Source: Kribbella italica (lineage in GTDB: Bacteria; Actinomycetota; Actinomycetes; Propionibacteriales; Kribbellaceae). From it: a stretch of 64,000 bases of DNA. Where the stretch lies: contig NZ_JACHMY010000001.1 of assembly GCF_014205135.1 (NCBI RefSeq), positions 3,348,001-3,412,000 of the forward strand, read 5' to 3'. Positions 8,849 to 18,104 of the stretch are shown here, in pieces. Numbering within the stretch: position 1 is the stretch's first letter; the number at the start of each line of letters is the position of its first letter. Under the pieces are notes generated by a model. That model was not told the DNA's origin. It saw only the letters and a list, made by a program, of their open reading frames with translations, and did not search any database. The position numbers and the translations under genes were made by a program.

Positions 8849-9773
8849 GGCCGGCCGCCCTCCTGGTCAGGACCTGCTGGACGATCGCGACCAGCAGGAT
8901 CACCAGGGCGAGCACCCAGCCGATCGCGGCGGCGTACCCGGTCCTGAAGTCGCGGAAGCCGGTCTCGTAGAGCATCTGCAGGACGACGCGCGTGCTGCCG
9001 CTGGGGCCGCCGGCCGTGAGCAGGTAGACCTGCTCGAAGACCTTGAACGAGTCGATGAGCCGGAGCAGGATCACGAGGCCGAGGACCGGCGCGATCCCGG
9101 GCAGCGTCACGTACCGGAACTGCTGCCACGCGCTCGCGCCGTCGATCCTGGCCGCCTCGTAGAGCGGTTTCGGGATGTCCTGCAGCGCGGCCAGCAGGAT
9201 CAGGAGCGGGAAGCCGACTCGCCACCAGAGAGTCAGCAGCACGACCGCGCCCATCGCCTGGCCCGGCTCGGTCAGCCACTGCTGGGCGGGCAGCCCGACC
9301 TTCTCCAGCACGGTGTTGAGCGAGCCGTTGACGGGGTTGAGCACCAGGTTCCAGATCAGCGCGACAGCGGCACCCGGCAGCAGGTACGGCGAGACGAAGG
9401 CGGCGCGCAGGAGGTTGCGGCCGGACAGGTCGCGGTTCAGCACCAGCGCCAGGATCAGACCGACCGCGATCAGGATCGGCACGTTGAGGACGACGAACAG
9501 CAGCGTGTGCCCGAAGGCGGCGCGGAAGTCGCTGTCGCCGGCCAGGCCGAGGTAGTTGTCCAGGCCAACGAAGCCACCGGTGCCGTCGGCAACGTTGACG
9601 TCCGTCGTACTAAGGAAGAGGCCGCTGACGATCGGGACCGCCCAGAGCAGGAGGTAGAGGATTGCGAAGGGGGTGAGGAAGAGCAGTGCGGCGCTGCCTC
9701 GGCTGCGGCCCTTGACGGCTTGAGCGCGTGGGGCCGCGGCGCGGGATCCGACCCGGGTCGTGGCGACACTCAT
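8841..9773 (-). CDS. Sugar ABC transporter permease, MalF type
   Basis: A 310-residue permease with six membrane spans. It has a basic, Ala/Arg-rich N-terminal tail before the first helix (ALLFLTPFAILYLLLWAVPIV) and the EAA loop EAARIDGASAWQQFRYVTLPGIAPV. The start ATG overlaps the stop of the binding-protein gene by 4 bp, so stoichiometric translation with its partner is expected. Together with the downstream MalG-type protein it forms the membrane channel of a carbohydrate importer of the CUT1 type. Confidence 0.92.
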   Translation of the reverse strand: MSVATTRVGSRAAAPRAQAVKGRSRGSAALLFLTPFAILYLLLWAVPIVSGLFLSTTDVNVADGTGGFVGLDNYLGLAGDSDFRAAFGHTLLFVVLNVPILIAVGLILALVLNRDLSGRNLLRAAFVSPYLLPGAAVALIWNLVLNPVNGSLNTVLEKVGLPAQQWLTEPGQAMGAVVLLTLWWRVGFPLLILLAALQDIPKPLYEAARIDGASAWQQFRYVTLPGIAPVLGLVILLRLIDSFKVFEQVYLLTAGGPSGSTRVVLQMLYETGFRDFRTGYAAAIGWVLALVILLVAIVQQVLTRRAAGHG

Positions 9774-11050
9774 GACGGCTCCTTCATCGTCACGGTGGCC
9801 CGGGCGGCGGCCCGGCGCAGCTCGTCCTCCACCTTCGCGCCCTGGTAGACCACGTCGTCCATGGCGTCGTTGAGGTACTGGTAGGCCTGGTTCCAGCGGT
9901 ACGCGTACGGCGCGAAGCGGGCGTGCCTGGCCTGGTCGATGAAGACCGACATCTTCCGCAGCAGCGGATCCTTGCTCGCGGCAACCGGCGCGACCGCCGC
10001 CTTGGCCGCCGGCGCCTGCGCACCCGCCCAGTCGACACTGCCCTCGCGGACCAGCCAGCCGATGAACTTCTGCGCCTCGGTCCGGATCCAGTCGTCGTTG
10101 TCGCGCTGCTTGGGGATGCAGTAGATGTGCGAGGTCGCGACGACCGCGCGCGGACCGTCGAAGAACTGCGGCAGCGGCGCGACGTCGAGCTCCGTACCGC
10201 GGTCCTTATTGGTCTTCAGCAGCTGGGCCAGACCCCACGGGAAGGTGAAGGTCATCCCCACCTTCTGGTCGCTGAACAGCTGCCCGACCTGGACGCCGGT
10301 GATCAGCTGCTGCGGCTCGACCTTGTACTTGTGCACGAGGTCCTGCTCGAAGTGCGCGGCCTCGATGCCGGCGTCACTGGCGAACAGCGCCCGGCTGCGG
10401 TCGTCGATCAGGTCGCCGCCGGCCTGCCAGTTGAGACTGAGCCACGGCATCCAGACACCGCTCTCGCGGACGAATCCCCACGGGCCGATCTTCTTCAGCG
10501 CCTGCGCCGTCGCCAGGAACTCGGCCGCGGTGGTCGGCGGCTTGTCCGGGTCCAGTCCGGCCTTGGCGAACAGTTGCCGGTTGTAGCCGAGCGCCTGGGG
10601 ACCGGTGCTCATCGTCACGCCGTACAGCTGGTTGTCGATCTGGCCGAGCTGCCAGGTGCCGTCGATGAAGTCGTCGGTGCTCAGGCCGAGGTCGCCGAGT
10701 TCGATGGCGTGCAGGAAGCGCTGGAGCGGTGGGATCTCGTAGCTGTGCAGGGCGACGATCGCCGGTGGTGCTCCCGCGAGCGAGGCGGTCAGGATCTTGG
10801 TCAGGTAGTCCCCGCCGTACGCCGGTGAGCTGAACCGGATCGTCACGGCGTCCTGGGTCCGGTTGTACCGGTCGACGATGGTCTGCATCAGACCGCCGTC
10901 GCCGCCGGTGTAGAAGGTGGTGAACTCGAGCACGCGACCGCCCCCGCGGGTCGTGTCGTCGAACGGTGAGGAGCAGCTCGCGAGCGCGGTGCTCGCGGCT
11001 CCTGAGGCGGCCAGCGCCAGCAACCGGCGCCGGGACAGTGTGGGCAGCAC
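9770..11050 (-). CDS. Extracellular sugar-binding lipoprotein of a CUT1 ABC transporter
   Basis: A 426-residue family 1 solute-binding protein. It begins with a twin-arginine-like stretch (LSRRRLLALA) and a lipobox ALASC with the lipidated cysteine at residue 26, followed by a Ser/Asp-rich linker. The mature part starts RVLEFTTFYTGGDGG, typical of maltose-type binding proteins. It is the first gene of the leftward operon and is separated by 261 bp from the divergent GntR gene, so the shared region probably carries both promoters. The ligand is unknown; a short pentose oligosaccharide fits the downstream enzymes. Confidence 0.9.
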   Translation of the reverse strand: MLPTLSRRRLLALAASGAASTALASCSSPFDDTTRGGGRVLEFTTFYTGGDGGLMQTIVDRYNRTQDAVTIRFSSPAYGGDYLTKILTASLAGAPPAIVALHSYEIPPLQRFLHAIELGDLGLSTDDFIDGTWQLGQIDNQLYGVTMSTGPQALGYNRQLFAKAGLDPDKPPTTAAEFLATAQALKKIGPWGFVRESGVWMPWLSLNWQAGGDLIDDRSRALFASDAGIEAAHFEQDLVHKYKVEPQQLITGVQVGQLFSDQKVGMTFTFPWGLAQLLKTNKDRGTELDVAPLPQFFDGPRAVVATSHIYCIPKQRDNDDWIRTEAQKFIGWLVREGSVDWAGAQAPAAKAAVAPVAASKDPLLRKMSVFIDQARHARFAPYAYRWNQAYQYLNDAMDDVVYQGAKVEDELRRAAARATVTMKEPS

Positions 11051-11269
11051 GGAGCTCTCCCCTCTGACGGAGCGGTGTCCAGGGTGGGTGCCGGCGGACG
11101 GGCTTCCCGTGGGCCGGTCGTGCGATCGGGTCGGGGCGCAATCAGGTGCGATCGCGGTGTGGGGCGGTGCGATCGATCGGGCGGCGAGGACCTGGCTGGG
11201 ATCTCCGGCCGTGGCCTCTCCCCGTGGCGGGTTCTACGAGTTAGCCTGATCTCGGCGTTGTCAAAAGTC

Positions 11270-11290
11270 AATGGTTAACAATCGACCATT
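11270..11290. promoter_or_regulatory. Candidate operator for the GntR regulator
   Basis: Inverted repeat AATGGT-N9-ACCATT (11270-11275 and 11285-11290) in an AT-rich island of otherwise GC-rich DNA. It lies just upstream of the regulator's ribosome site (GGAGGA at 11300). FadR/GntR-type operators commonly carry TGGT...ACCA half-sites, though usually with a shorter spacer, so this is a candidate only. Binding here could control the regulator and the divergent sugar operon. Confidence 0.5.
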
Positions 11291-11311
11291 TACACCGATG
11301 GAGGAAATGCT

Positions 11312-11995
11312 GTGGCCGGTCCCCTCGACCAGCTCGCCCTGCAGACCGAACGCAGCCCCGCGCTGTGGGCCACGGTCGTGCCGGCGATCCGGCAGATGAT
11401 CGTCACCGGCGCCCTCGCTCCTGGCGAGCACCTGCCCGAAGGTGAGCTGGCGAAGGCGTTGCAGATGAGTCGCGGCCCGATCCGCGAGGCGTTGATCGAG
11501 CTCGAACGCGAGGGTCTGGTCGTCCTGCGCCGGCATCGCGGGGCCCAGGTGATCACGCTGACCGCGGAGGACGTGGAGGAGATCTACACGCTCCGGCTCA
11601 GCCTGGAGCGGCTGGCGATCGAGCGGGCACTCCCCCGGCTGGACGCCGGGCACCTGGAGGCGATGGACGAGGTGCTGGAGAAGATGCGCGAGCTCGGGCC
11701 GGACTACGCGCCGCAGACCGCGCTGGATCTCGACCTGCATTTCCACGGCGTGCTGTACGACGTCGCCGGGCATGCCCGGCTGGACAAGGCGTGGCAGCAG
11801 ATCCGGAGCCAGGTCGCGATGTTCCTGCACTCGCGGCACGTCGCCCGGCGGGACTTCCACGAGATCGCGTACGCCGAGCACAAGGCGATCCGCGACGTCC
11901 TGGTCGGCGGCGATCCGGTGGCCGCCGCGACGGTGATCGAGGATCACCTGATCGGCTCGTACCAGCGGCTGATCGAGTCCAGGCCGGAGAACTGA
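11312..11995 (+). CDS. GntR-family regulator with FCD ligand-binding domain
   Basis: A 227-residue regulator. The N-terminal winged helix-turn-helix (about residues 20-85) contains the GntR signature GEHLPEGELAKALQMSRGPIREAL. The C-terminal FCD domain is all helical, with putative metal-binding Asp/His residues (LDLDLHFHG, HSRHVARRDFHEI and a late DHLIG). The start is GTG 11312 behind GGAGGA at 11300; the nearby ATG 11307 is out of frame. It is divergent from the sugar uptake/catabolism operon and probably controls it in response to a pathway acid, as FadR-type proteins often do. Confidence 0.9.
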   Translation: MAGPLDQLALQTERSPALWATVVPAIRQMIVTGALAPGEHLPEGELAKALQMSRGPIREALIELEREGLVVLRRHRGAQVITLTAEDVEEIYTLRLSLERLAIERALPRLDAGHLEAMDEVLEKMRELGPDYAPQTALDLDLHFHGVLYDVAGHARLDKAWQQIRSQVAMFLHSRHVARRDFHEIAYAEHKAIRDVLVGGDPVAAATVIEDHLIGSYQRLIESRPEN

Positions 11996-11997
11996 AA

Positions 11998-12026
11998 AGG
12001 CCGGACACCTCTTCGGTGTCCGGCCT
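11998..12026. terminator. Bidirectional terminator between gntR and the GDPD gene
   Basis: Perfect 12-bp stem: aggccggacacc (11998-12009), loop tcttc, ggtgtccggcct (12015-12026). An A-run (gaaaa) precedes it on the plus strand. It lies between two convergent genes whose stops are 40 bp apart, so it can terminate both. Confidence 0.85.
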
Positions 12027-12035
12027 CTTCGGGGA

Positions 12036-13892
12036 TCAGCTGAGTGCTTTGGCCTCGGCGATGATCTGCGCCCGGCGTGCGGCCGGGATGTTCGCGGCCG
12101 GCGTACCGGCGTACAGGGCGAGCACGCGGTACTGGCGCTGGCCGAGCAGCGTGGTCATCGTGGAGATCGCCGCCGGCTTCGCGCCGGAGGTGAGGACGAG
12201 ACCGGCCAGACCGGTCGGGGTCGCGACGATCTGGAAGCGGGACTCGGTGGTCTGCTGACCGACCTGCGCCTTGATCACGTGCTCACCGGCGGCCAGGCCG
12301 GTCGTGTCGATCGCCGCGCCGTTCTCGATCGGCTTGCCGTCGAGGGTGATGGTGGCAGGCTCGGACGACGTCACCGCGATCCGGACCTGCTGGGCGCGGT
12401 CGGCCTTCTGCCCGGCCGCCGGGCTGAGCACGGCCGGCTTGCCGCGCTGCAGGAACGCGGAGTTCCAGCCGTACAGCTCGGCCGGGCGGTTCGTGATGAT
12501 GCCGTCGACGCCCGCCTTCTCCAGCGAGTTCCAGCGCGTCGCGTCGTCGACCGTCCACACGTTCACCGCGACACCCTGCGCGTGCAACTCGGCGACGATG
12601 CCCGGCCGGGTCCGGAACGCGGCGTCCGACGGGTTGTACGCCGACAGGCCCAGGTCCTTCGCGATCGCGACTGGGTCGGGGTCCAGCGTGCTGCGCAGCA
12701 GGCCGAGCGGAAGCTCAGGCGCCAGCTCGTGCATCCAGCGCAGGTGCTGCGGCTCGAAGCTCTGCACGAAGACCCGGCTCGTCATCGACCGGTCGCGGAT
12801 CTCGGTGACGATCCGGGCGACCGAGTCGCGCGTGTGCGCGCCCTTGACCTCCAGCAACAGGTTGCCGCCGCGGGTCTTCAGCCCGTCGAGCTGCTGCCCG
12901 AGCGTCGGCACCCGCTGACCGGTGAAGGCCGGAGCGAACCACGAGCCGGCATCCAGCCCGGCGACCTGCGCCGCGGTCAGGTTGCGGACGGCGCCGGTCC
13001 CGTCCGTGGTCCGGTCGACGGTGTCGTCGTGCAGGATGACCGGCACGCCGTCCTTGGTCGGCTGGACGTCGTTCTCGATCCACTCCGCGCGACCCCGGCG
13101 GGCGACCTCGTCCGAGGCGGCCGTGTTCTCCGGCGCGGCACTCGATCCGCCGCGGTGCGCCCAGACCCGGAGCGGGTCGCCGGGCTTGCGGATGAACGAC
13201 TCCTTGGCGAGCGGCGTCACCTTCAGGTCGTCGAACGAAACGGTCGAGCCGTTGACGAGCAGCGCCTGTACGCCGGAAGCGCTGCGGTTGACCATCGTGG
13301 TGCGCAGGGCCTCACGGCCTTCGACGTACCAGGTGGCGCGGGAGCCGCGGACCTCGACGGCGAGTGCGACCTGCCGGCCGACGCCGACCGCGATCGGCGC
13401 GGCGGCGGTGTCGGTGACGTTCCAGGTGTTCGCGGGCGTGCGCTGCGCGAACTCGAGGCCGTTGGCGGCGGTCGAGCCGTTGCGCAGCGTCGCGATCGAC
13501 CACGGGACAGCGCCGGCCGGTGCGAGGTCGAGGCCGAACGCGACCCAGCGGGCGGCGTCCACGGCGGACTCGAAGCGCAGGTGGCTCTCGATCCGGAAGT
13601 CGGTCAGCGGCGTACCGAAGGTGATGCGGCTGAGCTGGCCGGCAGTCGTCGACGTACCGGTCAGTCGGCCGTTCTGGACCTTCCAGGTGCCGTCGACGAC
13701 GTTCCAGCCGGCGGGGAGTGTGGAGCCGTCGAAGGTCTCGTCGACGGTCGGGTCGAGGGCGGCCGACTGCGTCGGGGTCTGCTCGACGACGGGTTCGGCG
13801 GCGGCGTACGGCGTGGTCAGGACGGCCGTGACAGTGGCACTTGCGGCCAGCGCGGCCAGCACTGCACGAGGGCGGCGTGAACTGAGCTTCAT
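12036..13892 (-). CDS. Secreted glycerophosphodiester phosphodiesterase with N-terminal jelly-roll domain
   Basis: Hydrolyses glycerophosphodiesters to glycerol-3-phosphate and an alcohol, outside the cytoplasm. From ATG 13892 the protein is 618 residues. It has a Sec-type signal peptide (RRPRAVLAALAASATVTAVL, then AAAEP), a family-16/LamG-like beta domain (about 50-225), and a GDPD barrel beginning at AHRGGSSAAPENT (H246). The barrel carries the metal and catalytic residues E in NDVQPTKDGV and HDDTVDRTTDG. A C-terminal Ig-like segment follows. The frame remains open eight codons upstream to a GTG, but that would put charged and bulky residues before the signal peptide. Neither start has a clear ribosome site. 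Confidence 0.88.
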   Translation of the reverse strand: MKLSSRRPRAVLAALAASATVTAVLTTPYAAAEPVVEQTPTQSAALDPTVDETFDGSTLPAGWNVVDGTWKVQNGRLTGTSTTAGQLSRITFGTPLTDFRIESHLRFESAVDAARWVAFGLDLAPAGAVPWSIATLRNGSTAANGLEFAQRTPANTWNVTDTAAAPIAVGVGRQVALAVEVRGSRATWYVEGREALRTTMVNRSASGVQALLVNGSTVSFDDLKVTPLAKESFIRKPGDPLRVWAHRGGSSAAPENTAASDEVARRGRAEWIENDVQPTKDGVPVILHDDTVDRTTDGTGAVRNLTAAQVAGLDAGSWFAPAFTGQRVPTLGQQLDGLKTRGGNLLLEVKGAHTRDSVARIVTEIRDRSMTSRVFVQSFEPQHLRWMHELAPELPLGLLRSTLDPDPVAIAKDLGLSAYNPSDAAFRTRPGIVAELHAQGVAVNVWTVDDATRWNSLEKAGVDGIITNRPAELYGWNSAFLQRGKPAVLSPAAGQKADRAQQVRIAVTSSEPATITLDGKPIENGAAIDTTGLAAGEHVIKAQVGQQTTESRFQIVATPTGLAGLVLTSGAKPAAISTMTTLLGQRQYRVLALYAGTPAANIPAARRAQIIAEAKALS

Positions 13893-13990
13893 AGGGAACG
13901 ACCGTAGGAAAGCCACGCGAACAGGACCAGAGCCAGTGATGAATTGCCCACCAACGCGCGATGGATCGCCCCATAGGTGAGGATGGCGGG

Positions 13991-14941
13991 ATGAAACCGG
14001 TCATTCTCGATGTCGACACGGGGCTCGACGACGCCTGCGCGCTGCTGCTGGCCGCCCGCCATCCGGAGCTCGACCTCAAAGCGGTCACCTGTGTCGGCGG
14101 CAACGTCGGTCTGGACGAGGTCGTGGTCAACACGCTCACCGTGCTCGACGCGGCCGGGCGCGGCGACGTACCGGTGGCTCGGGGCGCGGCACTCCCCCTG
14201 CTGCAGCCGGTTCGCGCGGCGCCGCACGTGCACGGCAAGGACGGGCTCGGAGACCTGGACTGGCCGAAGTCTTCGCGGACGCCGGATCCGCGGCACGCCG
14301 TCGAGCTGCTCCGCGACGTACTGCTGGAGGCGGCCGACTCGGGCGAGCTGATCACGCTGATCCCGCTCGCGCCGATGACGAACATCGCGTTGCTGCTGCG
14401 GACGTACCCGCAGGCCGCGCGCGGTCTGCGCGAGATCGTGTTCATGGGCGGCGCGGCCGGGATCGGGAACGCGACCGCGTCGGCGGAGTTCAACATCTGG
14501 ACCGACCCGGAGGCGGCCGCGGTGGTCCTCGCGGCGTGCGGGGAGCTCGGGGTGCCGGTGACGATGTACGGGCTCGACGTGTTCTACAACGTGCCGATCA
14601 CGCTCGCCGAGGCCGGCGCGCTCGGCGGGTCGACGTCGGCGGACCTTGCGCGCCAGTTGATCGAGCGGCGCAGCGAGCTGTACCGGGCGGAGGCGGCGAC
14701 CATCGGCGACGGCGGCGCGGTGTGCGCGGTGATCGACCCGGACGGACTGACGACGCGGGAGTTCCCGCTGCGGGTCGAGCTGTCGGGAAGCTGGTCGCGC
14801 GGCCGGACGATCGTCGACACCCGAGGCTGGACCGGCGACCTCAGCTCGGACCCGCACGGCTCGACACCGGCCGTCGTCAAGGTCGCCACCGCGGTGGACG
14901 GGCGCCGGTACGCCGACCTGTGGCTGGCGACCGTCCGCTGA
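13991..14941 (+). CDS. Nucleoside hydrolase (IU-NH family)
   Basis: Cleaves the N-glycosidic bond of ribonucleosides to give base and ribose. The 316-residue protein starts MKPVILDVDTGLDD, which is the calcium-binding aspartate cluster (D7, D9, D13, D14) that defines the family. A second signature is EFNIWTDPEA with a further metal-site aspartate. I chose ATG 13991, preceded by GGATGGCGGG, over an in-frame start ten codons earlier, because the family N-terminus begins directly at the strand with the Asp cluster. No signal peptide, so it is a cytoplasmic salvage enzyme. It is transcribed divergently from the GDPD gene and has no obvious operon partner. Confidence 0.93.
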   Translation: MKPVILDVDTGLDDACALLLAARHPELDLKAVTCVGGNVGLDEVVVNTLTVLDAAGRGDVPVARGAALPLLQPVRAAPHVHGKDGLGDLDWPKSSRTPDPRHAVELLRDVLLEAADSGELITLIPLAPMTNIALLLRTYPQAARGLREIVFMGGAAGIGNATASAEFNIWTDPEAAAVVLAACGELGVPVTMYGLDVFYNVPITLAEAGALGGSTSADLARQLIERRSELYRAEAATIGDGGAVCAVIDPDGLTTREFPLRVELSGSWSRGRTIVDTRGWTGDLSSDPHGSTPAVVKVATAVDGRRYADLWLATVR

Positions 14942-15001
14942 TCCGGCGCCGGTGGACCTGAGCGCGGTTACGCTCAAAGGGCGAACGTCAGCTGCCTGGG
15001 G

Positions 15002-17212
15002 GTGCTGCCGGTGGTCGGTCCTGAACGCGAAACCGTTGCTCCGTTGGGCTCTGAGCCCGGTGGACTGACGCGGTTCTTCGGGCGAGCGGACGAGTTGGCG
15101 CGGCTGCGTGCACTGGTCGCCGACACTCGGCTGGTCACCGTGGCCGGTCCGCCGGGCAGCGGGAAGACGCGCCTGGCCGTGGAGCTCGCCGCCGGGTTCG
15201 AGTGCGTCTGGCTGGTCGAGCTGGCCTTGGTGCCGGACGAGCGTGCGGTCGTGGGCGCGATGGCGTTGGCCCTCGGCGTACCGGAGCAACCTGGCGAGTC
15301 CACAACCGAGGCCTTGCTGACCGCGCTGTCCGATCGCACAGCAGTGGTCGTTCTCGACAACTGCGAGCACGTCGTCGGCGCGACGACGCGACTGGTCCGC
15401 CGGATTCTGCTCGACTGTCCGTCCGTACGGTTCCTCGCGACCAGCCGGGTGCCGTTGGGGATTCCCGGGGAACAGCTGTACCGGCTGCCCGGGCTGGACG
15501 ACGAGGCGGCCGTCGAGCTGTTCGCCGATCGCGCCGGGCTGGTCGCCGGCCACACTGACGCAGGCGAACCCGCGCGGCAGATCTGCCGTCGGTTGGACGG
15601 ACTCCCCCTCGCCATCGAGCTGGTCGCCACCTGGAACCGCGTCCTGTCGCCGCCAGAGATTCTCGACCGGCTGGACGCGTTGCTGCCGCAGTCGCAGGGC
15701 GTCGGCAGCTGCGACCGGCAGCGGACGATGGCGGCGACGGCCGAGTGGAGCCGCCGTCTGCTCCCCGCCGACGCACGTCTCCTCTTCGATCGGCTGTCGG
15801 TCTTCATCGGCGGCTTCGACCTGCGGGCCGCCGAAGCTGTTGCCCAGCTGGGCCCGGAGCTGCTCGCTTCCCTCACGGTCCTCGTCGACCATTCGCTCGT
15901 CCTGGCCGAGCCGGTAGCCGCCGGCCCGACTAGGTACCGAATGCTCGAACCCCTCCGCCGGTACGGCGAAACGACGCTCGCGGCACGCGGCGAGGCGGAC
16001 CTCGTCCGGCAGCGACACGCCGAGTACTTCCTGTCCGTGGCCCGCCGCTGCGACGCCCGTCTGCGGGGCGCCGACCGTTCGGCCGGCCTGATCGAGCTGC
16101 AACGCGAAACGGGCAACCTGCTGGCCGCCGCCGACTGGGCCCGATCGCAGCCCAGCGACCTGGCGCTCCAGCTGAGCACGGTCCTGGCGTACTTCTGGGA
16201 GCACCGCGGACGGATCAACGGCGCCCGCGGCCGGCTCGAGGCGTTGCTCGACCGTGGCGGCGGCGATCCGCGGCTCCGCTCGGCCGCGCTGGCCCGGGTC
16301 GGCCGGCTCGCCTGGCGCCAGCGGGACTACCCGGCCGCGCGTACGGCGTACCAGGAGAGTTTGTCGCTGGCTCGCAGGTTCGGTGACGAGCTGGACACCG
16401 CACGCGGGCTCCGCAACCTCGCCCTGGTCGAGAGCACGACGGGTAACACGGCTCGGGCCGAGGAGCTCTGCACCCAGAGCATCGCGCTGTTCGGCGAGCA
16501 CGACGACGAGCAGGGCAAGGGCTGGGCCCTCACCGTGCTCGGCCTCGCGAAGTACGAGGACGGCGACTGGCAAGGTGGGCGGCACTGCTACCGGCGAGCA
16601 CTGATCGCCAGCCAGTCCACGGGAGCCGTCGCGCTCGGCGTCACTGCCAGACTCGGTACGGCGTTCGCTGCCGCTGTGACGGGTGATGTCGCGGAGCACC
16701 GGCGGCAACTGGGGTCGGTGATCGACGATCTCCGCGCGGGCGACGGGCTGGTCGAGGATCCGGACTGGCTCTGGGCGGCCACTTCACTGGCCGCGGCCGA
16801 GGACCGGGTGCTGAGTGCGCTGCGGCTCGCCGGGGCGGCCGAACGGTTCGGCCGGCGAGGTGGTCGGATGCCCGCCACGATGACGGCGCATTGCCGGGCT
16901 GTCGTGGATCGCCTGCGTGCGGAAGTGGGGGCCGACACGGCCACTCGGCTGATGGCCGAAGGAGCCGCACTGCCGTCCCGTCGGCTGATGGCGCACGCGC
17001 TTGCTCTTCCCACGCCGGCCGATCGCCCGCTCACCGACCGGGAACGCGAGGTCGCCGGGCTGACCGGCGAGGGCCTCACCAACGAGGAGATCGCGGCCTC
17101 GCTGTGCATCTCGCGGCGGACGGTGGAGTCGCACCTCGAACACATCCGGCAGAAGCTCGACCTGACCAGCCGCTACCAGCTGATGGCCTGGGCGCTGCGA
17201 AGATCCGGGTGA
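15002..17212 (+). CDS. Large LuxR-type transcriptional regulator with N-terminal ATPase domain
   Basis: A 736-residue regulator of the AfsR/LAL-like class. An NB-ARC-type ATPase occupies the N-terminal part, with Walker A AGPPGSGKT (about residues 47-55) and Walker B-like VVVLDNCEHV. TPR-like helical repeats fill the middle (about 380-620). A GerE/LuxR helix-turn-helix closes it (DREREVAGLTGEGLTNEEIA, then SRRTVESHLEHI). The first start is GTG 15002; GTG 15011 has a better spaced GGGGG upstream and could be the true one. It lies six bases before a methyltransferase gene, probably the same transcript. Such regulators control sugar use or secondary metabolism; the target here is unknown. Confidence 0.9.
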   Translation: MLPVVGPERETVAPLGSEPGGLTRFFGRADELARLRALVADTRLVTVAGPPGSGKTRLAVELAAGFECVWLVELALVPDERAVVGAMALALGVPEQPGESTTEALLTALSDRTAVVVLDNCEHVVGATTRLVRRILLDCPSVRFLATSRVPLGIPGEQLYRLPGLDDEAAVELFADRAGLVAGHTDAGEPARQICRRLDGLPLAIELVATWNRVLSPPEILDRLDALLPQSQGVGSCDRQRTMAATAEWSRRLLPADARLLFDRLSVFIGGFDLRAAEAVAQLGPELLASLTVLVDHSLVLAEPVAAGPTRYRMLEPLRRYGETTLAARGEADLVRQRHAEYFLSVARRCDARLRGADRSAGLIELQRETGNLLAAADWARSQPSDLALQLSTVLAYFWEHRGRINGARGRLEALLDRGGGDPRLRSAALARVGRLAWRQRDYPAARTAYQESLSLARRFGDELDTARGLRNLALVESTTGNTARAEELCTQSIALFGEHDDEQGKGWALTVLGLAKYEDGDWQGGRHCYRRALIASQSTGAVALGVTARLGTAFAAAVTGDVAEHRRQLGSVIDDLRAGDGLVEDPDWLWAATSLAAAEDRVLSALRLAGAAERFGRRGGRMPATMTAHCRAVVDRLRAEVGADTATRLMAEGAALPSRRLMAHALALPTPADRPLTDREREVAGLTGEGLTNEEIAASLCISRRTVESHLEHIRQKLDLTSRYQLMAWALRRSG

Positions 17213-17218
17213 TTACCG

Positions 17219-18043
17219 ATGACCGCGGGGGCGCTGGTCGACCACGCTGACGGGATGGACAAGGAATATCTCTTCGACACCAGTTCGGACCTCGGCCTCG
17301 ACCACATGGACTATCTGGCCACGGTGCTGGACGGGCCCACGACTCGCTTTCTCGACGCGCTCGGCGTACAACCTGGTCAGCGCTGCCTCGATCTGGGCGC
17401 GGGCGGCGGCTCGATCACCCGCTGGCTGGCCGACCGGACCGGGCCGACCGGCCAGGTCGTCGCGGTCGACATCGCGACGGACCACCTGGTCGAAGGGCCG
17501 GGCGTCGAGGTCTATCAGCACGACATCACGACCGGCCTGCCGGTGGAGGGTCCGTTCGATCTGATCCACGCCCGGCTAGTGCTGCTGCACCTGCCGCAGC
17601 GAGAGCAGGTGTTCGACCTGCTGGTCAACGCGCTCGCGCCAGGCGGCTGGCTGGTGCTGGGCGACTGCAGCGAGCGGCCACTGTCCGTCGTCGCAGCGCC
17701 GACGCCGGAGGACCGGGCGGTGTGGGAGCGGATGATGCACGTGTCCCACGACCTACTGGGCGCAGCCCGCGGGATCGATCTCAGCTGGGCCCACACGGTC
17801 CAGGGCCGGATGGAGGAGGCCGGACTGCTGAACGTCCACGGGATCGAGTACTCCGAGACTGCTCGGGGTGGTAGCGCGGGTTCGCTGTTGCATCTCAATC
17901 TCAACCAACAGGCCGAGCCGCTCCTGCTGGAGCTCGGCGCGACCCCGGCCGACATGGCTCGCTACCGGGAGTTGCTCCTGGATCCGGGGTTCCGCGCGTG
18001 GTTCTACCAGTTCGTCTGCAACGCGGGACAACGGTCGAGGTAG
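17219..18043 (+). CDS. SAM-dependent class I methyltransferase
   Basis: A 274-residue cytoplasmic methyltransferase. The Rossmann-fold SAM site is clear: motif I CLDLGAGGGSITRWL (about residues 55-70), the motif II acidic residue in VVAVDIA, and the post-I region FDLIHARLVLLHLP. The C-terminal part (from about residue 180) is a substrate-specific helical region I do not recognise. The start ATG 17219 follows the LuxR stop by six bases; ATG 17255 (MDKEYLFD) is an alternative. The substrate is unknown. It is the last gene before a 630-bp stretch of degenerate repeats. Confidence 0.88.
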   Translation: MTAGALVDHADGMDKEYLFDTSSDLGLDHMDYLATVLDGPTTRFLDALGVQPGQRCLDLGAGGGSITRWLADRTGPTGQVVAVDIATDHLVEGPGVEVYQHDITTGLPVEGPFDLIHARLVLLHLPQREQVFDLLVNALAPGGWLVLGDCSERPLSVVAAPTPEDRAVWERMMHVSHDLLGAARGIDLSWAHTVQGRMEEAGLLNVHGIEYSETARGGSAGSLLHLNLNQQAEPLLLELGATPADMARYRELLLDPGFRAWFYQFVCNAGQRSR

Positions 18044-18104
18044 TTGTGGCTGGCGGGATCGGCGCGGTGGCGGTCGCGGTCGTGGATCGGCTCGATCGCG
18101 GGAG

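Noticed and set aside
12279..13880. 533-codon plus-strand ORF opposite the GDPD gene
   Set aside because: Antisense to a well-supported secreted phosphodiesterase; rich in Arg/Gly/Ala/Asp with no family motif.
13889..16708. 939-codon minus-strand ORF
   Set aside because: It lies antisense to the nucleoside hydrolase and LuxR-type regulator genes, which have clear family motifs. High GC produces long shadow frames; no domain was recognised in it.
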